The notes beneath the pieces are model-generated. The model ran no database searches. It had not been told where the DNA came from and saw nothing but the letters and a program-made list of their open reading frames with translations. A stretch of 48,386 bases of DNA from a bacterium (lineage in GTDB: Bacteria > Patescibacteriota > Saccharimonadia > Saccharimonadales > Saccharimonadaceae): contig JAUIII010000006.1 in the NCBI GenBank assembly GCA_030431855.1, positions 1 to 48,386 of the forward strand, given 5' to 3'. Positions 1-8,254 of this stretch are shown here, one piece after another. The position numbers and the translations under genes were made by a program. The stretch's first letter is position 1; every line of letters starts with the position of its first letter.

Positions 1-8
1 TCAGAATT

Positions 9-542
9 ATGTTAAAGGAGCGGTTAGTACTAATTGGTACCCCAGGGGCTGGAAAATCTCTTGTGGGCAAGGCTGCAGCAGCTCGCATGGAAGTACCGTT
101 TCATGATACGGAATTACACATGAAGGGCGGAGGTGTAGATGTAGCGCAACTCTTCAGGGAAGATCCGGTGGAACTAGTTACACAAGAAGTGTTGGCGCTG
201 CAAGAATTGTTAGACGCAGAACCTGGCGTCATCGCTACGACTGGTGAAATTGTCCGTACCGAGCTAGGCAGAAATGCTCTTTCTGCAGCGCAGAGTTACA
301 GCCCAGTTGTGTTGTTGCAAATTCCATTTGAAGTTGCAAGAGCTCGCTTGCGAAACCGTGGCGATACGGATCGTCCGGCTCTGGTTAATGAGAAAGGCGC
401 ACTTCGAGTGTTTATATTAAGACAACCATGGTTTGAAGAAGCGTCAACGCACGAGGTAGATGCAGCACACCACCCTGTTGATGTGCTTGAAGATCTGGTA
501 AGAATCGCCCAAATGGCGGCACTGCTTAGGGTTGAAGAATAG
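9..542 (+). CDS. Shikimate kinase-like P-loop kinase, possibly not a true shikimate kinase
   Basis: Walker A GTPGAGKSLVGK near the N-terminus; shikimate/nucleotide kinase-like layout (LLQIPFEVARARLRNR...DRPAL) but degenerate substrate-site motifs. Confidence 0.6.
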   Translation: MLKERLVLIGTPGAGKSLVGKAAAARMEVPFHDTELHMKGGGVDVAQLFREDPVELVTQEVLALQELLDAEPGVIATTGEIVRTELGRNALSAAQSYSPVVLLQIPFEVARARLRNRGDTDRPALVNEKGALRVFILRQPWFEEASTHEVDAAHHPVDVLEDLVRIAQMAALLRVEE

Positions 543-1206
543 AATTTAGAGAATCAACCGCACGGTCCGCCACCTCGATAACAGGCTTTCGAGCTACGGT
601 TTCGGTGTATGCCACGAATTCATCTACCAACCCTACGCCACGCACAGCGTAGTCTGTCATGCCATCTCCAACCATGATTTTGTGTGTGTTTTTCGGTAGA
701 TTCAGCGCCTGAATAGCCTTGATCTTGCCGCCGTTGTGCGCAAGGGGATTCGCTGTGTCGTAGCCAGTGATTGTCTGGCCGCCAGAACTCCATGTAAACT
801 CATTTGCCAGTACATGCGAAGGGTCGATGCCGAAGTCTGCTACGACAGGCACGATAAAATCTTTGAATCCACCAGATACAATGTAGATTCGATCAGCGTT
901 TTGTTTGAAAAATGCTTTATTGGCTGTGAACGACGGACTGACAGAACTTTTCAGCAGCGAAACTAGTGCATCAAAATGCGCTTCGCTGGGTGAAATTTGT
1001 GCGAAGCGCTGTGCGAGTGATTCGTCGAACCCAATCAACCCAGCCATGCCATCTGCCGTAATCTCGGCGATAGCAGCCACGCGCTGGGCACGGTCTGGCG
1101 CATCAGCGAGCGCGATATTTGCCAGTTCATCCAACGCCTCGACAGTCACGAACGTGCTATCAAAATCAAACAAAAAAATAGTAGTATCGGGCGCCGAATT
1201 GTTCAT
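526..1206 (-). CDS. HAD-family phosphatase, SerB-like
   Basis: HAD motif I FDFDSTFVTVEALDELA; motif III/IV region KIMVGDGMTDYAVRGVG. Confidence 0.75.
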   Translation of the reverse strand: MNNSAPDTTIFLFDFDSTFVTVEALDELANIALADAPDRAQRVAAIAEITADGMAGLIGFDESLAQRFAQISPSEAHFDALVSLLKSSVSPSFTANKAFFKQNADRIYIVSGGFKDFIVPVVADFGIDPSHVLANEFTWSSGGQTITGYDTANPLAHNGGKIKAIQALNLPKNTHKIMVGDGMTDYAVRGVGLVDEFVAYTETVARKPVIEVADRAVDSLNSILQP

Positions 1207-1214
1207 CTATTCCC

Positions 1215-1232
1215 AGTATACACTGCTATACT
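1215..1232. promoter_or_regulatory. Divergent back-to-back -10 elements for the SerB-like (-) and VIT1 (+) genes
   Basis: Minus-strand TATACT (AGTATA 1215-1220) 8 nt before ATG at 1206; plus-strand TATACT 1227-1232 6 nt before ATG 1239. Confidence 0.6.
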
Positions 1233-1238
1233 GAAGGT

Positions 1239-1946
1239 ATGGAAAACGAGTACAATGTGCCATCTGACAACCTGAACAATGGCCTTTTAAACAAACTGCG
1301 TGCAGCTGTACTAGGTGCCAACGATGGTATTGTGAGCACCAGCAGCGTGGTAATGGGTGTGGCCGGAGCTACCAGTAACCACCAAGCGATTGTAACTGCT
1401 GGGCTGGCTGCGCTTGTGGCCGGTGCACTAAGCATGGCGGTGGGCGAGTATGTGAGCGTGAGTAGCCAGAGTGACGCAGAAAAAGCATTTATTGATGAAG
1501 AGAAAAATCAACTGGCAATGGATCCGGCGGGCGAACTAGATGAACTAAAGCGCGAATATATGAAGCATGGACTAAGCGAGAAGACAGCCAAACAAGTGGC
1601 GAAAGAACTGACCGACAAAAACCCACTGCGCGCGCATCTACGAATGCATTTTAATATTGACCCAGACGATATCAACAACCCCATGCATGCTGCTATCGCA
1701 TCACTCCTAGCATTTACCGTGGGTGGACTGGTGCCGTTTCTTGCCATCGTATTGGCGCCCGAGAGTTGGCGAATTCCTGCCACGGTAATAGCCGTATTTG
1801 TTGCGCTGGTGCTGACGGGCTACCTGAGTGCAACGGTAGGTGGAGCCTCGAGAATGCGTGCTGTCTTACGAGTAATCGCGGGCGGTTTAGCTGCAATGGC
1901 AGTGACCTACTACGTAGGCGTGCTATTTGGCACAACTATCGGCTAG
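1239..1946 (+). CDS. VIT1/CCC1-family Fe/Mn transporter-like membrane protein
   Basis: LRAAVLGANDGIVSTSSVVMGVAGA N-terminus, GALSMAVGEYVSVSSQSDAEKA, C-terminal hydrophobic helices. Confidence 0.85.
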   Translation: MENEYNVPSDNLNNGLLNKLRAAVLGANDGIVSTSSVVMGVAGATSNHQAIVTAGLAALVAGALSMAVGEYVSVSSQSDAEKAFIDEEKNQLAMDPAGELDELKREYMKHGLSEKTAKQVAKELTDKNPLRAHLRMHFNIDPDDINNPMHAAIASLLAFTVGGLVPFLAIVLAPESWRIPATVIAVFVALVLTGYLSATVGGASRMRAVLRVIAGGLAAMAVTYYVGVLFGTTIG

Positions 1947-1963
1947 GCATATACTGGTAGTAT

Positions 1964-2926
1964 ATGACGGCGCTAAAGGGAATTAACCTTGGCGGGTGGC
2001 TAGTGTTGGAGCGTTGGATAACGCCCGCGCTGTTTCAGGGTACCGCGGCGATGACCGAGCGTGGCTTAACCGCTGAAACAGGTGGTAAAACACGTATTCG
2101 AAAACATCACAAAACATTTATTGCTGAAAAAGACATCGCTTGGCTAGCCGATAATGATTTTGAACTGCTGCGCGTACCGATTGGCTACTGGATATTTGGC
2201 GATGAGCCGGACTTTGTCGGTTCGATTGAGCGCTTAGACTGGCTGATGAAAATGGCACATCGCTATAGCATGAAGGTGCTGATAGATTTGCATGGAGCCC
2301 CTGGCGCACAGAACAATAAGCAGCATAATGGCGGCATTGTACCCAAAGGCGAATGGCGAAAAGACAGACTGCAACAAGCAAAAACAATCGAGGTACTGAA
2401 AACGCTCGCAAAGCGCTACTACGACGAACCAGCACTGTGGGGTATTGAACTCATCAATGAGCCGACGCCCGGGAAAACCGGTATTCGATTAGCGTGGTTT
2501 TACCGCAAGGCGTATCGTGAGCTGACGAAAGTAGCCCGACCGGGGATGCATGTCGTGTACTCTGATGCCTACCGTCCGTGGTTGCTGCTGAATACGTTCG
2601 GCTGGTTTCGTCACCCTGACTTTCCGGTAGTAATGGATGTGCACATGTACTACGTGTTTGGCAAAGCAAACAAAAAACGAAGATTCGCTGAGCACGTGCG
2701 CCTGGCGCGAGCGAGCAAATGGGCAGTACGTTTTCTGGCACTGTTTCAGCCCGTGATGATAGGAGAATGGAGTGCTGCCCTACCCTATGGCGTGTCGGTA
2801 GAGCAATCGGCAGAATTCGCGAACACACAAATCAAAGCATACGAACCCAGCATTGCTTATTGCTACTGGACGTATACAACAGGGGGATCAGGCAGGTGGG
2901 ATTACCGCAAAACATTTAGCGGCTAG
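1964..2926 (+). CDS. GH5-family exo-beta-1,3-glucanase-like glycoside hydrolase
   Basis: KGINLGGWLVLERWITPALF (EXG/GH5_9-like), GIELINEP acid/base region, MIGEWSAAL nucleophile region. Confidence 0.85.
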   Translation: MTALKGINLGGWLVLERWITPALFQGTAAMTERGLTAETGGKTRIRKHHKTFIAEKDIAWLADNDFELLRVPIGYWIFGDEPDFVGSIERLDWLMKMAHRYSMKVLIDLHGAPGAQNNKQHNGGIVPKGEWRKDRLQQAKTIEVLKTLAKRYYDEPALWGIELINEPTPGKTGIRLAWFYRKAYRELTKVARPGMHVVYSDAYRPWLLLNTFGWFRHPDFPVVMDVHMYYVFGKANKKRRFAEHVRLARASKWAVRFLALFQPVMIGEWSAALPYGVSVEQSAEFANTQIKAYEPSIAYCYWTYTTGGSGRWDYRKTFSG

Positions 2927-2944
2927 TTTGTTACAATGGTAGCA

Positions 2945-4375
2945 ATGAGTGTTATCTTTAAGCGTACCAAAATTTTGGCGACGGTGGGGCCAGCTGTCGA
3001 CAGTTATGAAAAACTACAGGCCATGATGAAAGCGGGCGTGAATGGCTTTCGCTTGAATTTTAGCCATGAAAAACACGAGGCCGCCGACCAGCATATCGAG
3101 TGGATTCGCAAAGCAAGCGAAGAAGCTGGCAAGCCTGTGGCAATCTTGCAAGATTTGCAGGGGCCAAAGATTCGCCTAGGTAACCTGTCGGTAGATAAGC
3201 TAGAGGTAAAAACGGGCGACCAGTTGTTGCTTGACGCTGCACTAGAAGAGCACGCAGGCGATCTTACGATTCCAGTGCAGTACAACTTGGCCGAGAAGGT
3301 ACAGCCAGGTGAGCCCCTGTATATTTTCGATGGCAAAGTGCGAACCATCGTAGAAGAGGTGGTATCTGACACCGCAATTCGCGTGAAAGTGGAAAACGAT
3401 GGCGTGCTAATGAGCCGAAAAGGTATCAACCTGCCAGATACGAACTTTGAAGGCGATATTATCACCGAAAAAGATACAGCAGATATTGAATACGGGCTTG
3501 ATAAAGATATTGATTACGTGGCGCTGAGCTTCGTGCAGTCGGCTGATGATATTCATAGCTTGCGCCAAAGTTTGGTGGCAGGTGGTTCAACGGCGCATAT
3601 TATTGCGAAAATCGAAACCAAGGCGGCAATTCAGCCAGAAAACCTAGAAAAAATAGTGAAAGCCAGCGATGGCGTGATGGTAGCACGAGGTGATTTAGCG
3701 GTAGAGGCTGGCGCTGAAGTGGTGCCGGTTATTCAGCGACGCATTATCGCCCTGTGTCGAAAACACGGCAAACTGAGCATTGTTGCTACCCAAATGATGG
3801 CGAGTATGGTGAACAATCCCGAGCCAACCAGAGCAGAGGTAAATGACATTGCGAGCGCCGTGATACTAGGCGCCGACGCCGTGATGCTTTCAGATGAAAC
3901 AGCCATGGGCGATCACCCACTGTTTGCGATTGCTGCTATGAAGAAAGTAATTTTATACACGCAAGAAAATGCACCACCAGCGCCGATTCCAGATGTACTG
4001 ACAGAACAAGACACGCATCCACGCACGGCAATTAGCGCAGCCGCGGTAAAACTAGCCGAGCAGCTAAACGCAGTAGCGATTGTGGCGGAAACAAAATCTG
4101 GCGCAACCGCCGATGACATAGCGGCCTATCGACCAAACCTTCCGATTGTGAGCGTTTCAAGTGTAGCTCGTACGGCGCAGCAACTGGCGCTAGCCTATGC
4201 CAACAAAAGTTTTATCCGTCCCGATGGCGAAAAAGCAGGCCTTACGCTGGTGCGTGAACTTCGTGAAGATCAATTTTTTGATACAGACCAACCTATTACT
4301 GTCGTTATTGTAAGTGGTAAACAGCCAGGCCTGATTGGCGGAACTGATACAATACGCGTGCGCGTGCTAGAATAA
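2945..4375 (+). CDS. pyk: Pyruvate kinase
   Basis: FKRTKILATVGPAVDSYEKLQAMMKAGVNGFRLNFSH, GVMVARGDLAVE, AVMLSDETAMG; preferred start 2945 (ATGAGTGTT) because the ORF-track ATG at 2936 overlaps the -10 box TACAAT 2932-2937. Confidence 0.95.
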   Translation: MSVIFKRTKILATVGPAVDSYEKLQAMMKAGVNGFRLNFSHEKHEAADQHIEWIRKASEEAGKPVAILQDLQGPKIRLGNLSVDKLEVKTGDQLLLDAALEEHAGDLTIPVQYNLAEKVQPGEPLYIFDGKVRTIVEEVVSDTAIRVKVENDGVLMSRKGINLPDTNFEGDIITEKDTADIEYGLDKDIDYVALSFVQSADDIHSLRQSLVAGGSTAHIIAKIETKAAIQPENLEKIVKASDGVMVARGDLAVEAGAEVVPVIQRRIIALCRKHGKLSIVATQMMASMVNNPEPTRAEVNDIASAVILGADAVMLSDETAMGDHPLFAIAAMKKVILYTQENAPPAPIPDVLTEQDTHPRTAISAAAVKLAEQLNAVAIVAETKSGATADDIAAYRPNLPIVSVSSVARTAQQLALAYANKSFIRPDGEKAGLTLVRELREDQFFDTDQPITVVIVSGKQPGLIGGTDTIRVRVLE

Positions 4376-4382
4376 ACAGGAA

Positions 4383-5609
4383 ATGGGTGGGATGAAATTC
4401 TATAAACGAACAATCCGTGACGTGCCAATAGCAGGTAAAACTGTGCTAGTGCGCGTGGATTACAACGTACCACTGACCGATGACGGCAAAGTAGGTGATG
4501 ATTTTCGTATTCGGGCCAGCCTGCCAACTATTAAATACTTGTTAAAAGATGGCTGCAAGCTGGTGCTCATGGCGCACCTAGGTCGACCAGAAGGTATCGA
4601 CCCGAAATTTAGCCTCGAGCCAGCCGCGCAGCGACTAGCCGAAATATTGGGTGAACCAGTACGATTTGTCGATAAAACGACTGGTGAGAAGGTGCGAATG
4701 GCCATAAAACGTGCGCCAAAACGTAGCGTGACAGTGCTAGAGAACCTACGCTTTCACCCTGAAGAAGAAGCAAACGACGAGGCCTTTGCCGCGCAGCTAG
4801 CCAAAGACAGCGGAGCGCAGTACTTCGTGCAAGACGGCTTTGGTGTAGTACATCGTGACCATGCGTCCACCGCGGCAATTACCCTAAAACTGCCGAGTGT
4901 GTCGGGGCTACTGCTGGAAAAAGAATACACAACTATTGTCGGTGCAATGAAACACCCCGAACGGCCGCTAGTGGCAGTGATGGGTGGTGCGAAAGTTAGC
5001 GATAAAATCGCGGTAATAGACGAATTTGTGAAAGTGGCTGATAGAATTTTGATAGGCGGGGCCATGGCCAATACATTCCTCGCGTACAAAGGTGTAAAAG
5101 TCGGCGCAAGTAAGGTAGAAACCGATCAGGACGATACCTTGAAGAAGATTTATGCCGATGCCGAGAAAAAGGTGGGCAAAGAAAACGTTGATGAATTTCT
5201 AGTACTACCAATGGACGTTGCGGTCGGAAAGTTGCGCGACGACGTGGACCATCGCAAAAATGTGATGCTAGCAGATATCGGTACAGACGACATGTGCCTA
5301 GATGTCGGTGATGCAACTGCCAAAAAATTTGCCGACATTGTAGCGCACGCCAAAACAGTGGTATGGAATGGTACTTTAGGTTACGCCGAAGCACCGGCAT
5401 TTGCGAACGGATCAAACATGCTAGCCGAAGCCATGACTACTCACAGCCAAGAATCAATCGTTGGGGGTGGTGACACGGCGGACTTTGTATTGCATTGGGA
5501 CAAGAAAAACGGTGATAGCTTTGACCATGTCTCTACCGGTGGTGGCGCCAGCCTAGAACTCATGGCTGGGGAAAAACTCCCTGGCATTGAACACCTTCTC
5601 GATTACTAG
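4383..5609 (+). CDS. pgk: Phosphoglycerate kinase
   Basis: VLVRVDYNVPL, VLMAHLGRPEG, ENLRFHPEEEAND, VSTGGGASLELMAG; start could be 4383 or 4392. Confidence 0.97.
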   Translation: MGGMKFYKRTIRDVPIAGKTVLVRVDYNVPLTDDGKVGDDFRIRASLPTIKYLLKDGCKLVLMAHLGRPEGIDPKFSLEPAAQRLAEILGEPVRFVDKTTGEKVRMAIKRAPKRSVTVLENLRFHPEEEANDEAFAAQLAKDSGAQYFVQDGFGVVHRDHASTAAITLKLPSVSGLLLEKEYTTIVGAMKHPERPLVAVMGGAKVSDKIAVIDEFVKVADRILIGGAMANTFLAYKGVKVGASKVETDQDDTLKKIYADAEKKVGKENVDEFLVLPMDVAVGKLRDDVDHRKNVMLADIGTDDMCLDVGDATAKKFADIVAHAKTVVWNGTLGYAEAPAFANGSNMLAEAMTTHSQESIVGGGDTADFVLHWDKKNGDSFDHVSTGGGASLELMAGEKLPGIEHLLDY

Positions 5610-6259
5610 TTGCTATCGTCAGCGTCAGCAATAACGACTGCCGTTAACTCATAATCACGGACGTGAGTACGGCGCACTTCAACTCTGATGTTTGGAATCA
5701 GACCCATATCAATGTAGGGCTGAACCATCTCCCGATATATCCCGGCGATTTTCTCTGTGTCATCTTTCATGGGGTCACCGGTAATTGGTGTTTCAGGTGA
5801 TTTTGTACGAACGACGACATGGAACTCTAGTGGCAGGCCTAGATTAATTCGAATTTCGTCGGGACTCAACCCGCCTTCAATCAAATCGAAGGAAAGTCGA
5901 TAACAGAAGCCTTGTACTAGTCTGGCGACGAGCACCGCGTAGTCCTCGCCATGTTCTTCTACTTCTTTATCAAATTGCGCCTTGAGAACAGTGAGCCGTT
6001 CAGTGTAATCATCTGGTAGGTCGTAAGCGTCGCCGCCTCCTGTCAGGACCAGTGGACCCAAGTCTGCTCGTTGTGTGACTTCACCGGATTCAAGCATGAA
6101 CCTCACTAACCCTGCGTCTTTACTGGCAGCATGCGCCGCATCACGAGCTACCGCCCTGTACGCAGTGCGTGCCTCGTCAGCCACTCGAGCGGCTTCGGTA
6201 TACGTAGCCTGTGTTAGTAGGTGCTGCTGCTGCGCTTCTCTAAGTTCGTTTGAATCCAT
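5606..6259 (-). CDS. Hypothetical protein, 217 aa
   Basis: Intact ORF with coding-like composition, stop interlocked with pgk stop; no family recognised. Confidence 0.7.
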   Translation of the reverse strand: MDSNELREAQQQHLLTQATYTEAARVADEARTAYRAVARDAAHAASKDAGLVRFMLESGEVTQRADLGPLVLTGGGDAYDLPDDYTERLTVLKAQFDKEVEEHGEDYAVLVARLVQGFCYRLSFDLIEGGLSPDEIRINLGLPLEFHVVVRTKSPETPITGDPMKDDTEKIAGIYREMVQPYIDMGLIPNIRVEVRRTHVRDYELTAVVIADADDSN

Positions 6260-6410
6260 CTATCACTTCTTTCGTTATATCTTATAGGTACGATACACCC
6301 GAGTATGGGACGATACAAGCATAAGCAAGTATTCAATAGTATTTCGAGCGTTGTGCAAATCTCTGACAACTGATACACTAAAGACAATAAAAGCGTAAGC
6401 AGTAACTAGG

Positions 6411-7187
6411 GTGTCGGATAAAAAACTGATTGTTGGCAACTGGAAGATGAACCTCACGATGCATGAGGCGAGTTTGTATGTTCACACACTTGACAAAGAA
6501 CTGACCGCCCACCGCAACGTAGAAGTCGTCATTGCACCAGGCATGCTGGCGTTACCTACGCTTTCGTTGCAGATAGATCACAAGAAACTAAAACTGGCGG
6601 CGCAAAATTTTTACTGGCGAGACGAAGGCGCATTTACTGGAGAAGTGTCTGCTCATCAATTGCGCGGACTCGTGAAGTACGCGATTGTTGGCCACTCTGA
6701 GCGCCGACACGTGTTTCATGAAACCGATAAAGACATTCGTGCCAAGATGCAGGCTGCAGTACGCCACGGCATTACCCCAATTTTGTGCGTGGGCGAAACC
6801 GCGCACGAGCGCAGCGAGAACGAAACTGACGCTGTGCTGCACGATCAGCTCATCGGCGGGCTTGCTAATCTGACCTCTGAGGAGGTAGAAGATATTGTGG
6901 TCGCCTACGAACCCGTATGGGCAATTGGCACAGGTGACAATGCTGCGCCACACGACGTAGAAGCAGCAATTGCATCGATACGCCGGCAAATCGAACATTT
7001 GTATGGCAAGAAAGCTAGTGAGCTCCGCGTTATCTATGGCGGTAGTGTGTCGGGCGCATCAGCTAGTAGCTACTTGCGTACACCGGGTGTCGATGGCCTT
7101 CTGCCAGGCGGCGCTAGCCTAAAATTAGACGAATTTAAAACAATTATCGAAGCCGCATACAGAGCAGGGAAAGGTACAAAGGCATGA
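6411..7187 (+). CDS. tpiA: Triosephosphate isomerase
   Basis: IVGNWKMN, AIVGHSERRHVF, VVAYEPVWAIGTG, VIYGGSVSG; GTG start. Confidence 0.97.
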   Translation: MSDKKLIVGNWKMNLTMHEASLYVHTLDKELTAHRNVEVVIAPGMLALPTLSLQIDHKKLKLAAQNFYWRDEGAFTGEVSAHQLRGLVKYAIVGHSERRHVFHETDKDIRAKMQAAVRHGITPILCVGETAHERSENETDAVLHDQLIGGLANLTSEEVEDIVVAYEPVWAIGTGDNAAPHDVEAAIASIRRQIEHLYGKKASELRVIYGGSVSGASASSYLRTPGVDGLLPGGASLKLDEFKTIIEAAYRAGKGTKA

Positions 7188-8227
7188 AAGACATAGACTT
7201 CGACGAACTAGATAAAGCGGTTAATTCATTGATGAACGCTTCTGCAAACGACACAAACGCGGCGGCACCGACTACCGATAACGTCAGCGAACAAACGGCA
7301 CCCGAACCTGTACCGCAAAAAGATCCACCCGCCAGCGCGCCTGCCACTGTGCCTGAAGAAAAGGGTGAGTCAGTAGCAGTTCAGTCGACGGCTGCCCCTG
7401 CGCCTAAGCCTGCTACTCCAGCAAAGCGGCGTGGCGGAAGGTTTATGGATGTGATGCCTTCAGGTGCGTCAGCTCGACCAGTATCGACACGAGCTTCACG
7501 CGAAGGGGTATCACTTGCTCCGCTGGGCGCCACGAACCAAGCTTCAGCAGCGCCAGACACAACGCAGCAAGTGGAAGAGACTCCAGTAGTAGAACCAGAA
7601 ACACCCCCATCACAGACTGATGAATCACCTACTATGCCAGATCCAATTGACATGATGGACGATGCGAAAGACGAGACGAACAACGACGCCACACCTGTTG
7701 ACGTAAGCGAAGCAACTCCAGTCGAGGACGAGTCTGACACAGCTTCAAAGGAAGGTAGTATTGCCGACGAGGGTGGTTCGCCGTTTCTTGCTGATACGAA
7801 GGTAGAAAAACGACCCCTTGGTGGAGACAATGCGCCACTAGAAGAAAATCCTGTAGATGAGGGTAAGGGTGATGCAGACGAACCCGGGGCTGATGAACCG
7901 CCAGCACAACCAGCGCCGGCTGAATACAATGCTGATGTTGTAGCTGTTGAAGCGGGCGAACCGAAAGAATTTGCGAAAACGGTTCACGAAGCCAAGGTTG
8001 AAGCCGCAGAAAGTGCCACCGTGTCGGGTGCAATTAACCAACAGTACAAGGAAGAGGCGAGCACTGGCGATGAAAGCCATGCAGCTATTTATGACACGCA
8101 AGATTACCCAAATACTGCAAAACCAGCAAAGAAAAAATCTGGCTGGCTGTGGGTGCTATGGATTTTCATCCTTCTGTCGCTTGGCGCCGGTGGAGCAGTG
8201 ATTCTGTACTTTATGAATATTATCTAA
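7184..8227 (+). CDS. Acidic low-complexity protein with a single C-terminal transmembrane helix
   Basis: ATGA overlap with tpiA; ~300 aa rich in A/P/E/D/T/S, then KKKSGWLWVLWIFILLSLGAGGAVILYFMNII. Confidence 0.8.
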   Translation: MKDIDFDELDKAVNSLMNASANDTNAAAPTTDNVSEQTAPEPVPQKDPPASAPATVPEEKGESVAVQSTAAPAPKPATPAKRRGGRFMDVMPSGASARPVSTRASREGVSLAPLGATNQASAAPDTTQQVEETPVVEPETPPSQTDESPTMPDPIDMMDDAKDETNNDATPVDVSEATPVEDESDTASKEGSIADEGGSPFLADTKVEKRPLGGDNAPLEENPVDEGKGDADEPGADEPPAQPAPAEYNADVVAVEAGEPKEFAKTVHEAKVEAAESATVSGAINQQYKEEASTGDESHAAIYDTQDYPNTAKPAKKKSGWLWVLWIFILLSLGAGGAVILYFMNII

Positions 8228-8254
8228 CGCCAATCTCGTCTATACTAGGAAGTA

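Noticed and set aside
7381-7929. 182-aa minus-strand ORF opposite the acidic low-complexity gene
   Set aside because: Ser/Gly-rich shadow of the A/P/E/D-rich coding strand; no start signals or domain.
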